A stretch of DNA of 64,000 nt, from contig CANMMP010000002.1 of NCBI GenBank assembly GCA_947499125.1, positions 186,001 through 250,000 on the forward strand. The letters run 5' to 3'. Shown in pieces: positions 54,119 through 61,153 of this stretch; position 1 is the stretch's first letter; each line of letters starts with the position of its first letter. The position numbers and the translations under genes were made by a program. The notes beneath the pieces were generated by a model, which searched no databases, was not told the DNA's origin, and saw nothing but the letters and a program-made list of their open reading frames with translations. This stretch comes from an uncultured Pontibacter sp. (GTDB taxonomy: Bacteria > Bacteroidota > Bacteroidia > Cytophagales > Hymenobacteraceae).

Positions 54119-54154
54119 TTGTATGTTTGCATTCTCTTTAGCAGAAAGAGGCCC

Positions 54155-54241
54155 GGAGGGGTGGGTGAGTGGCTGAAACCAGCAGTTTGCTAAACTGCCG
54201 TACTGGTAACGGTACCGGGGGTTCGAATCCCCCCTCCTCCG
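54155..54241 (+). tRNA. tRNA-Ser (anticodon GCT)
   Basis: An 87-base cloverleaf. Acceptor GGAGGGG pairs with CTCCTCC (one G-U), anticodon stem GCAGT/ACTGC around TTGCTAA, anticodon GCT for AGC/AGT codons. A long variable arm (CGTACTGGTAACGGTACC) as expected for serine, and GGTTCGAATCC in the T arm. The 3' CCA is not encoded. Confidence 0.95.
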
Positions 54242-54267
54242 CAAGCGAAAATATTTTTCTTAATTGT

Positions 54268-54298
54268 TTTGACAGTTTGAAAACTTCGCTTACTTTTG
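54268..54298 (+). promoter_or_regulatory. Consensus Bacteroidota promoter of tRNA-Pro
   Basis: TTTG (54268-54271), 19 bases, TACTTTTG (54291-54298): exact fit to TTTG-N19-TAnnTTTG. Start point near 54304, about 48 bases before the tRNA. Confidence 0.7.
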
Positions 54299-54352
54299 CA
54301 CCGCGTTCAGGGAATAACAACACTTCGGTGTACCGGACCTGAAAGCATAGTT

Positions 54353-54426
54353 CGGGGTGTAGCGTAGCCCGGTATCGCGCCACATTTGGGATGTGGAGGT
54401 CGTAGGTTCGAATCCTGCCACCCCGA
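54353..54426 (+). tRNA. tRNA-Pro (anticodon TGG)
   Basis: A 74-base cloverleaf. Acceptor CGGGGTG pairs with CACCCCG, anticodon stem CCACA/TGTGG around TTTGGGA, anticodon TGG. T arm GGTTCGAATCC. CCA not encoded. Confidence 0.95.
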
Positions 54427-54430
54427 CAAT

Positions 54431-54460
54431 AAAAATTTCGGAAGCAATTCCGAAATTTTT
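54431..54460 (+). terminator. Terminator after tRNA-Pro
   Basis: AAAAATTTCGGAA and TTCCGAAATTTTT form a perfect 13-bp stem around GCAA, with further T. Confidence 0.85.
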
Positions 54461-54496
54461 TGTTTAAAGGATAGGGTAACTTATCTGATAAGCGCT

Positions 54497-54570
54497 GGTC
54501 CCATAGCTCAGCTGGATAGAGCAACTGCCTTCTAAGCAGTAGGTCTTTGGTTCGAATCCAAATGGGATCA
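54497..54570 (+). tRNA. tRNA-Arg (anticodon TCT)
   Basis: A 74-base cloverleaf. Acceptor GGTCCCA pairs with TGGGATC (one G-U), anticodon stem ACTGC/GCAGT around CTTCTAA, anticodon TCT for AGA. T arm GGTTCGAATCC. CCA not encoded. A weak promoter may lie in 54459-54490 (TTTG, then TATCTGAT). Confidence 0.95.
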
Positions 54571-54573
54571 CTG

Positions 54574-54609
54574 AAAAGCCTCTCTAAAGTAATTTAGAGA
54601 GGCTTTTTT
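54574..54609. terminator. Bidirectional terminator
   Basis: AAAAGCCTCTCTAAA and TTTAGAGAGGCTTTT form a 15-bp stem around GTAA with a T-run. It ends tRNA-Arg on the plus strand and the DUF2179 gene on the minus strand. Confidence 0.9.
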
Positions 54610-54616
54610 GTTTCCT

Positions 54617-55216
54617 TTACTTTCCTTTCCGGAGCGGGAAGAGGCGGGTAAGCCTTGATTTGAAGTCGCTTTCATTTTTAGGCTCTACGTAGTCAGATAC
54701 GGAGCGCACATCTTCTATAGAATAAAAAGCCTGCGGATTATAGTTCCGGATAATGTCGATGACGTGCTGCAGCTTTTTACGCTTCACGATCATAAATATC
54801 AGGTCTACCTTGCCACGCGTGCCGTGTGCATCTACAATCGTTAGCCGATAACCATGCTCTATAAGTTTATCTATGAGTTGTTGGGCCGCATCGGCAGTAA
54901 TTACGCGCACTACCATTTGCCCGAGTGCCAGCTTTTGTTCGATGCGGAGGCCCAAAAAGTTACCGGTAGCAAAGCCTGCCGCCCAGGCTAAATAGGAAAC
55001 CGCGTTGCTCAGGTTCTGCATCACCTGGGTAATAGCAACAAGCCAGATCAGTACCTCCAGGAAACCCAGCATAGGTGCGATCATCTTATCGCCTTTCGAA
55101 ATAAAAACAATGCGTAATGTACCCAGCGTAACGTCAATAATACGCGCCAGGAAAATGAGCAGCGGAATAACGACCCACTCCATAAGGCCGGGGTCAATGC
55201 CTTTAAATATTTCCAT
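54617..55216 (-). CDS. DUF2179/UPF0316 membrane protein
   Basis: A 199-residue protein of the UPF0316 family: three hydrophobic segments at about 13-35, 45-66 and 68-92 (the DUF5698 part, with RIIDVTLGTLRIVFI) followed by a cytosolic DUF2179 domain (about 100-180; VVRVITADAAQQLIDKLIEHGYRLTIVDAHG at its start). DUF2179 has been linked to nucleotide-second-messenger binding in related proteins, but no function is proven for this one. It is 26 bases downstream of the MscS-type gene and likely co-transcribed with it. Confidence 0.87.
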   Translation of the reverse strand: MEIFKGIDPGLMEWVVIPLLIFLARIIDVTLGTLRIVFISKGDKMIAPMLGFLEVLIWLVAITQVMQNLSNAVSYLAWAAGFATGNFLGLRIEQKLALGQMVVRVITADAAQQLIDKLIEHGYRLTIVDAHGTRGKVDLIFMIVKRKKLQHVIDIIRNYNPQAFYSIEDVRSVSDYVEPKNESDFKSRLTRLFPLRKGK

Positions 55217-55242
55217 GAGCTAAAGTAAAAGCAAATTATAGT

Positions 55243-56316
55243 TTACTTTAAACCGCTTTCCCCGGATATGGTTGCACGTACTTTTGGTAAGGCCTCGGGG
55301 TATTTCGTCTGGATAAAGTATAGCAGCTTTTCGCGCACCAGGCAGCGCAGGTCCCATGCTTCGCCCGAGTTGTGGGCACTGAACAGGGCACGCAACTGTA
55401 CAGTATCCTGCAGCACTTCTGTAACCTGCAGGCCCCATACCTCGCCGTTCCAGAGCCCAGAGCCTGAAAGTATAGTTCTGAGCTCCTGCCTGATACTTTC
55501 TACCGGCACATTATAATCGGTATAAATAAAAACTGTTGCCAATATTTCGGTGCTGCTCCGGGTCCAGTTCTGGAAAGGCTTTTCAATTAAATAATTAAGC
55601 GGAAGTATAAGCCGGCGGTTGTCCCAAAGGCGCAGTACAATGTAGGTTAAGGTTATTTCTTCAACCCGGCCAAACTCGTTCTCGATCACAAGTACATCAT
55701 CGATCCGGATGGGTTGTGTAAAGGCTATCTGAAGGCCTGCGAGCAGGTTGGCCAGAGAACGTTGTGCCGCAAAACCAAGCACTACACCGGCTATACCTGC
55801 CGATGTAAGCAAACCAGTGCCCAGGGTGCGCACGGCATCGAACTGCAACAGCACCAGCGACACTGCAAAGAAAACGATAAGTATAATAGAGATGCGCCGG
55901 ACAAACTGTAGTTGGGTAATAAGTTTACGTTCCCTGAAGTTGTCAGACTTATCGATGGCATATTTCTGCCGCACCCTCTCCTGTATCACGGCTACCACCT
56001 TTATCAGTATCCAGGCAAAAACAATGATACTCAGTATCTCGAGTATGCGCCTTACAGTATAAGCCTGGTCAACGGATAGCGGCATGGCCGGCAATGCCAT
56101 AGCTATAAAAAGCAGTGGAATAAAGTAAGCGAATGGCTGGTTCAGATGGCGGTTAACTGACTTCACCAATTCAGGGTTAGATCTGCGGTTATACAGACTC
56201 AGCAGGTAAAAAATACCGTATTTAAACAAAAGGGCGAGCACTATACAAACAGCTGCTATGATCAGCGAAATTGCCATATCGTCCAGTTGCTCTATAAATC
56301 CTCTGAATTTATCCAT
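55243..56316 (-). CDS. MscS-family mechanosensitive channel
   Basis: Inner-membrane channel protein of 357 residues. Four or five helices in the first 180 residues, the last being the pore-lining helix with SAGIAGVVLGFAAQRSLANLLAG, as in MscS TM3. The beta domain follows (IAFTQPIRIDDVLVIENEFGRVEEI) and then the mixed C-terminal domain. Expected to relieve osmotic pressure. The first helices are closer to the YnaI/YbdG-like group than to E. coli MscS. Followed after 26 bases by the DUF2179 gene. Confidence 0.9.
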   Translation of the reverse strand: MDKFRGFIEQLDDMAISLIIAAVCIVLALLFKYGIFYLLSLYNRRSNPELVKSVNRHLNQPFAYFIPLLFIAMALPAMPLSVDQAYTVRRILEILSIIVFAWILIKVVAVIQERVRQKYAIDKSDNFRERKLITQLQFVRRISIILIVFFAVSLVLLQFDAVRTLGTGLLTSAGIAGVVLGFAAQRSLANLLAGLQIAFTQPIRIDDVLVIENEFGRVEEITLTYIVLRLWDNRRLILPLNYLIEKPFQNWTRSSTEILATVFIYTDYNVPVESIRQELRTILSGSGLWNGEVWGLQVTEVLQDTVQLRALFSAHNSGEAWDLRCLVREKLLYFIQTKYPEALPKVRATISGESGLK

Positions 56317-56651
56317 AAAGATGATCCTTTGGCTTTTCTGCAGGTAATAATGTTAGTGAATAGGTACGGCAACGGGGGCGGGAAGTATAAATATGTGGCT
56401 GCGGTTAACTCCCTGTGCCTATACTTTCAAATTTTTTTGAGCAGGTACCAACCTAAGTCTCTGTAAGTTATAATGGGGTAATCAACAGAGTGGATTTTAA
56501 TTATAGTAAAAAAACAATATATAGCTCAACGTATATAATTAGTAGTACGTAGTAGTAAAAGAGTTATATCGCTTGCATTACAGGCTAAACATTTACTTAA
56601 AAGAAGCATATAGAAACCAATTTTACTGCCAGTACACAACCTATATTACGA
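56317..56651. other. Divergent spacer, mscS-like and otsAB
   Basis: No gene seen. AT-rich with TATATA-type stretches near 56515-56545. I found no exact TAnnTTTG box for either gene. Confidence 0.4.
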
Positions 56652-58868
56652 ATGGCAAAACTGATTATAGTATCTAACCGGTTGCCGGTAAAGCTACACG
56701 AGAAGGACGGTAAATTAAATTACACACCCAGCGAAGGAGGCTTAGCAACAGGGTTAGGTTCCATATACAAAAAAGGAGATAACCTCTGGATTGGTTGGCC
56801 GGGAACCGTAATTGAAGACCCCGAAGTACAAAAACAAGTCATATCCGACATCCGGGAAGAGAACATGTACCCGGTTTTCCTGACGGAGAACGAAATAAAA
56901 GAATTTTACGAAGGCTTTAGTAACGAAACGCTTTGGCCTACTTTCCATTATTTTAACCAATACGCTATTTACGAGCAGGAACTATGGGATACCTATGTAG
57001 AAGTAAACCAGAAATACTGCGACGAAATTATGAAGCTGGCCAGCCCGAACGATACCATTTGGGTGCATGATTACCAGTTGCTGTTACTGCCATCCATGCT
57101 TCGTAAAAAGCTGCCGGACGCTACTATAGGCTTCTTTCAGCATATTCCGTTCCCGAGTTATGAGGTGTTCCGGTTACTGCCCTGGCGAAAAGAGCTTTTG
57201 GAAGGCATGTTAGGCGCCGACCTGGTAGGCTTCCATACCTACGACGACATGCGCCACTTCCTGAGTTCGGTGAACCGCATTTTAGGCTACGGTGGCATGC
57301 ACGGCTGGATAAATACCGGCAACCGCTCCCTGCTCGTAGATTCGTTTCCGATGGGGATAGATTATGAAAAGTATGCGGAAGTGGCTGCTTCTGAAAAAGT
57401 ACTGAAGCTCGAAAAGGAATACCGCAAGAATGTAGGTACCGAAAATATCATTATCTCTATCGACAGACTAGATTACTCGAAAGGTATACCGCAGCGCCTG
57501 GTCGCTTTTGAGCTGTTCCTGGAGCGCTATCCCGAGTTTCATGGCAAAGTTACGCTGGTAATGCTGGTAGTGCCGAGCCGTGATGCCGTTGAAAAGTATA
57601 AAGAACTGAAAGAGGAGGTAGACGAACTGGTAGGCCGTATAAATGGTAACTACAGCGATATCGACTGGAACCCGATACAATACTTTTACCGTTCGCTACC
57701 GCTTGAGTCATTATCTGCCTTTTACCGAATGGCCAACGTGGCGCTGGTTACGCCTATGCGCGACGGCATGAACCTGGTATGCAAGGAGTATGTGGCAAGC
57801 AAACTCGACCAGAAAGGGGTGCTTATACTTAGCGAAATGGCGGGTGCTTCTAAAGAGCTATCCGATGCACTGCTTATAAACCCTAATGATGTGAATAAGA
57901 TTGTGGAGGCTATGTATGAGGCCATGACCATGCCGGAAGAAGAACAGCAAACTCACATGCAGGCCATGCAGGAAACCCTTCGCCGCTACAACATTCATCA
58001 TTGGGTGAGTATGTTCATGGACCGATTGTCCTATGTGAAAATTAAGCAGATGTCGCTGGAGACGAGCTACCTCGACCAGGCTACTTTCCAGGAGATGAGC
58101 GACTCTTACGACATGGCCAGTTCGCGGCTTATATTCCTGGAATATGACGGGGCGCTTACCAACTATAAATCGAAGCCTTTAATGGCCCGCCCGGACGAAG
58201 ACTTACTGGAACTACTTGCCAACCTGAGCAATAACCCTAAAAATAAGATAGTAATTATCAGCAGCCGCGAAAAGAATAACATGGAAGACTGGCTGGGCCA
58301 TCTGAACGTGGATATTGTAGCTGAGCACGGGGTATGGCTAAAGCAAAAAGGCTCTGGCTGGAAAACCATGATGAGCCTGATGGATGACTGGAAAAGCGAT
58401 ATTCGGCTTATACTTGAACTATACGTGGACCGCACGCCTGGCTCATTTATCGAAGAGAAAGAATACTCGCTTGTGTGGCATTATCGCAGAGTAGAAACTG
58501 GCCTGGGCGAGTTGAGAGCCCGTGAGTTGGTAAATCATCTTAACTTTTTAGCAACAAACAGCAACCTGCAGGTGCTGGATGGGCAGATGGCTGTAGAGAT
58601 AAAAGCGCAGGAAGTAAACAAAGGCAAAGCTACGAGCCACTGGTTAAATATGTATCCGCATGAGTTTGTGCTGGCCATAGGCGACGATTGGGGAGACGAG
58701 GAGATATTTAAAGCCATGCCACGAAATGCCTATACTATAAAAACTGGCAACTCGTATTCCATCGCAAAGTATCACCTTGATGGGCCCGGGGAAGTGAGGG
58801 ATACACTTAACCGCCTTGTAAAAAGGGAATCGAAGGAGATGCCACCTAATGCTAAAATGACAGGCTAA
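56652..58868 (+). CDS. otsA: Trehalose-6-phosphate synthase fused to a degenerate phosphatase domain
   Basis: A 738-residue cytosolic fusion. Residues 1-475 are a GT20 synthase (UDP-glucose + glucose 6-phosphate to trehalose 6-phosphate) with all known catalytic positions: Arg10, Asp140, His164, Arg272, Lys277, Asp371 and Glu379. Residues about 490-738 are an OtsB-type HAD phosphatase fold, but motif I reads LEYDGALT: the nucleophilic Asp is Glu497 (codon GAA at 58140), and the Thr of DGT is Ala501. Motif II is ISSRE rather than SGR, and motif IV is GDDWGDE rather than GDDxTDE; the Lys of NKGKA and the general-acid Asp499 remain. The phosphatase may be inactive and serve a structural or regulatory role. 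It faces glgB across a terminator. Confidence 0.9.
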   Translation: MAKLIIVSNRLPVKLHEKDGKLNYTPSEGGLATGLGSIYKKGDNLWIGWPGTVIEDPEVQKQVISDIREENMYPVFLTENEIKEFYEGFSNETLWPTFHYFNQYAIYEQELWDTYVEVNQKYCDEIMKLASPNDTIWVHDYQLLLLPSMLRKKLPDATIGFFQHIPFPSYEVFRLLPWRKELLEGMLGADLVGFHTYDDMRHFLSSVNRILGYGGMHGWINTGNRSLLVDSFPMGIDYEKYAEVAASEKVLKLEKEYRKNVGTENIIISIDRLDYSKGIPQRLVAFELFLERYPEFHGKVTLVMLVVPSRDAVEKYKELKEEVDELVGRINGNYSDIDWNPIQYFYRSLPLESLSAFYRMANVALVTPMRDGMNLVCKEYVASKLDQKGVLILSEMAGASKELSDALLINPNDVNKIVEAMYEAMTMPEEEQQTHMQAMQETLRRYNIHHWVSMFMDRLSYVKIKQMSLETSYLDQATFQEMSDSYDMASSRLIFLEYDGALTNYKSKPLMARPDEDLLELLANLSNNPKNKIVIISSREKNNMEDWLGHLNVDIVAEHGVWLKQKGSGWKTMMSLMDDWKSDIRLILELYVDRTPGSFIEEKEYSLVWHYRRVETGLGELRARELVNHLNFLATNSNLQVLDGQMAVEIKAQEVNKGKATSHWLNMYPHEFVLAIGDDWGDEEIFKAMPRNAYTIKTGNSYSIAKYHLDGPGEVRDTLNRLVKRESKEMPPNAKMTG

Positions 58869-58877
58869 AGTATAAAT

Positions 58878-58906
58878 AAAGCCGCCGGTATAGTTCCGGC
58901 GGCTTT
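58878..58906. terminator. Hairpin between otsA-fusion gene and glgB
   Basis: AAAGCCGCCGG and CCGGCGGCTTT form an 11-bp stem around TATAGTT. The loop itself is the common genomic motif. A weak T-run on the plus strand. Confidence 0.75.
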
Positions 58907-58953
58907 GTTGTTTCTGTTCACGATTATCCTGTAAATCAGGATACTGTATAGTG

Positions 58954-61149
58954 TTAGTTATTCTCTTTTCGGCGCTTGAAGTATACGACACCTAACGGAG
59001 GTAACTTTATTTCAAGTGAAAAATCGCGGCCATGTGATGGTTCGTTTATAGTTTGCAGCGGTTCGTTGTATACATTGCTTCCTCCAAACTGTTCATCATC
59101 TGAGTTAAATATCTGCACCCATTCGCCACCGGCAGGTATGCCAAGCCGGTAATGGTTATGTACGACAGGCGTAAAATTGCAAACTACAACCAGGTCGTTC
59201 TCAGCATCATTTCCTTTTCTTACAAAGCTTATGACACTATTGTGTGCATCCTGGTGGTCTATCCACTCAAACCCCCTGCTATCGAAACCAAGCTCATACA
59301 AGGCAGGTTCCTGGCGGTAGAGTAAGTTAAGCCGCTGCAGTAATTTTTGTATACCATTGTGGTACCCGAACTGCAACACATGCCAGTCCAGGCTGCTATC
59401 GTGGTTCCATTCTGTACTTTGGGCAATATCTCCTCCCATAAACAACAGTTTGGCTCCCGGGTGGGCATACATATAACTATACAACATGCGCAGGTTTGCA
59501 AAAGCCTGCCATTCATCGCCGGGCATTTTGCGAAGCAGCGAGCCTTTGCCATGCACTACTTCATCATGCGACAACGGCAGCATAAATTTTTCAGAGAATG
59601 CATAGATGATACTGAATGTGATCTCGCCCTGGTGATGTTTGCGGTAGATCGGGTCTTTGGAGAAATAGTCCAACGTGTCGTGCATCCAACCCATCATCCA
59701 TTTCATATCAAAGCCAAGTCCGCCATCCTCCACCTTACCGGTTACAGCAGGCCATGCCGTAGATTCCTCGGCTATAGTTTGCACGTCCGGGAATTTGTCG
59801 TGTACTGCCTGGTTAAAATCTTTTATAAGTGTAAGGGCTTCCAGGTTCTCGCGTCCGCCGTGCTCGTTAGGTATCCATTCGCCTTCTTTGCGGCTATAGT
59901 CTAAGTATAGCATCGAGGCAACGGCATCTACACGCAGTCCATCGGCGTGGTATTTATCTAACCAGAAAAGTGCATTACTGATAAGGAATGAACGGACCTC
60001 GTTTCGGCCATAGTTGAAAATGTAGCTGTTCCAGTCGGGGTGGTAGCCTTTGCGCGGGTCGGCGTGCTCGTACAGGTGCGTACCGTCAAAATAACCCAGG
60101 CCATGCTCATCCGAAGGAAAGTGAGAAGGAACCCAGTCAAGTATAACTCCGATGTCATTCTGGTGCAGCACATCGATCAGGTGCATGAGTTCCTGTGGCG
60201 AACCATACACACTGGCTGGCGCGAAATATCCTGTAACCTGGTAACCCCACGACCCACTGAAAGGATGGTACATAACAGGCATAAACTCCACATGCGTAAA
60301 GCCCATTTCCTTAACATATTGTGGCAGCTCTTCGGCCAGTTCGCGGTAAGTCAGCGGGCGGTTATTGTCTTCAGGGCGGCGGCGCCACGAACCTAAATGC
60401 ACTTCGTACACGCTAAAAGGCTGCACTTTATCGGCTATACTTTTACGACGATCCAGCCAATCCTGGTCTTGCCAGTCATAGTGCAGGTCGCTAATGCGGG
60501 AGGCAGTTTGCGGTGGCTTTTCGCGGGCAAAAGCAAAAGGGTCGCTTTTCTCGACATGGTATAAGTTGTACTGTGATTTCAGATGGTACTTGTATAGCTC
60601 ACCGGCTGATATATCAGGTATAAAACCTTCCCAGATGCCCGAGCCATCTTCCCGTACTTTCAAACTATGGCTGTCGCGGTTCCAATGGTTAAAGTCGCCT
60701 ATAACAGTTACATGCTCAGCATTTGGGGCCCACAAAGCAAAGTATGTTCCTTTTTGGCCGGCATACTCCATCGGGTGAGATCCCAGTTTATCATACAGCG
60801 TAAAGTGGCGGCCTTCCTTAAACAGGTGCACATCAAAATCAGTGAAAAGGCTGATGTCATGATATACAGCTCTTTTTTCCTGAGGTGCTTCCGACACTGC
60901 TTTAGTTTTTTTAGTTGCCCTTACTTTAGGTGCAGGTTTTGGCTCGGTTACGTCCACTGCTACAGTTTTAACCCTTGTCCGTTTTGGCTTTGCAACTGCA
61001 GGTTCGGTGGCTTCTGTAACAGGCGCACCCATTTCTGCAGCCAGGTCAGCTTTTTTAGCTCTGCCACGTTTTGGTGCAGCAGCGCTTTTGCCTGTATTGT
61101 CTGTATTTAAGTTTGTTTCCGGTGTGCTTAGGTTTTTCTTTTTTGCCAT
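58954..61149 (-). CDS. glgB: Glycogen branching enzyme with basic N-terminal tail
   Basis: A 731-residue GH13 enzyme making alpha-1,6 branches in glycogen. Domains are an N-terminal CBM48 (about 105-205, with VTVIGDFNHWN), a barrel with nucleophile Asp408 (GLRVDAVASM), acid/base Glu461 (IAEEST) and the His528-Asp529 pair (LSHDEVVHGKGSL), and a C-terminal beta domain. Residues 1-92 are an extra low-complexity tail rich in Lys, Arg, Ala, Pro and Thr (KRGRAKKAD, KPKRTRVKTVAV, KVRATKKTKAV), resembling histone-H1-like tails. It starts four bases after the treS-mak gene and is surely co-transcribed with it. Confidence 0.94.
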   Translation of the reverse strand: MAKKKNLSTPETNLNTDNTGKSAAAPKRGRAKKADLAAEMGAPVTEATEPAVAKPKRTRVKTVAVDVTEPKPAPKVRATKKTKAVSEAPQEKRAVYHDISLFTDFDVHLFKEGRHFTLYDKLGSHPMEYAGQKGTYFALWAPNAEHVTVIGDFNHWNRDSHSLKVREDGSGIWEGFIPDISAGELYKYHLKSQYNLYHVEKSDPFAFAREKPPQTASRISDLHYDWQDQDWLDRRKSIADKVQPFSVYEVHLGSWRRRPEDNNRPLTYRELAEELPQYVKEMGFTHVEFMPVMYHPFSGSWGYQVTGYFAPASVYGSPQELMHLIDVLHQNDIGVILDWVPSHFPSDEHGLGYFDGTHLYEHADPRKGYHPDWNSYIFNYGRNEVRSFLISNALFWLDKYHADGLRVDAVASMLYLDYSRKEGEWIPNEHGGRENLEALTLIKDFNQAVHDKFPDVQTIAEESTAWPAVTGKVEDGGLGFDMKWMMGWMHDTLDYFSKDPIYRKHHQGEITFSIIYAFSEKFMLPLSHDEVVHGKGSLLRKMPGDEWQAFANLRMLYSYMYAHPGAKLLFMGGDIAQSTEWNHDSSLDWHVLQFGYHNGIQKLLQRLNLLYRQEPALYELGFDSRGFEWIDHQDAHNSVISFVRKGNDAENDLVVVCNFTPVVHNHYRLGIPAGGEWVQIFNSDDEQFGGSNVYNEPLQTINEPSHGRDFSLEIKLPPLGVVYFKRRKENN

Positions 61150-61153
61150 GCTG

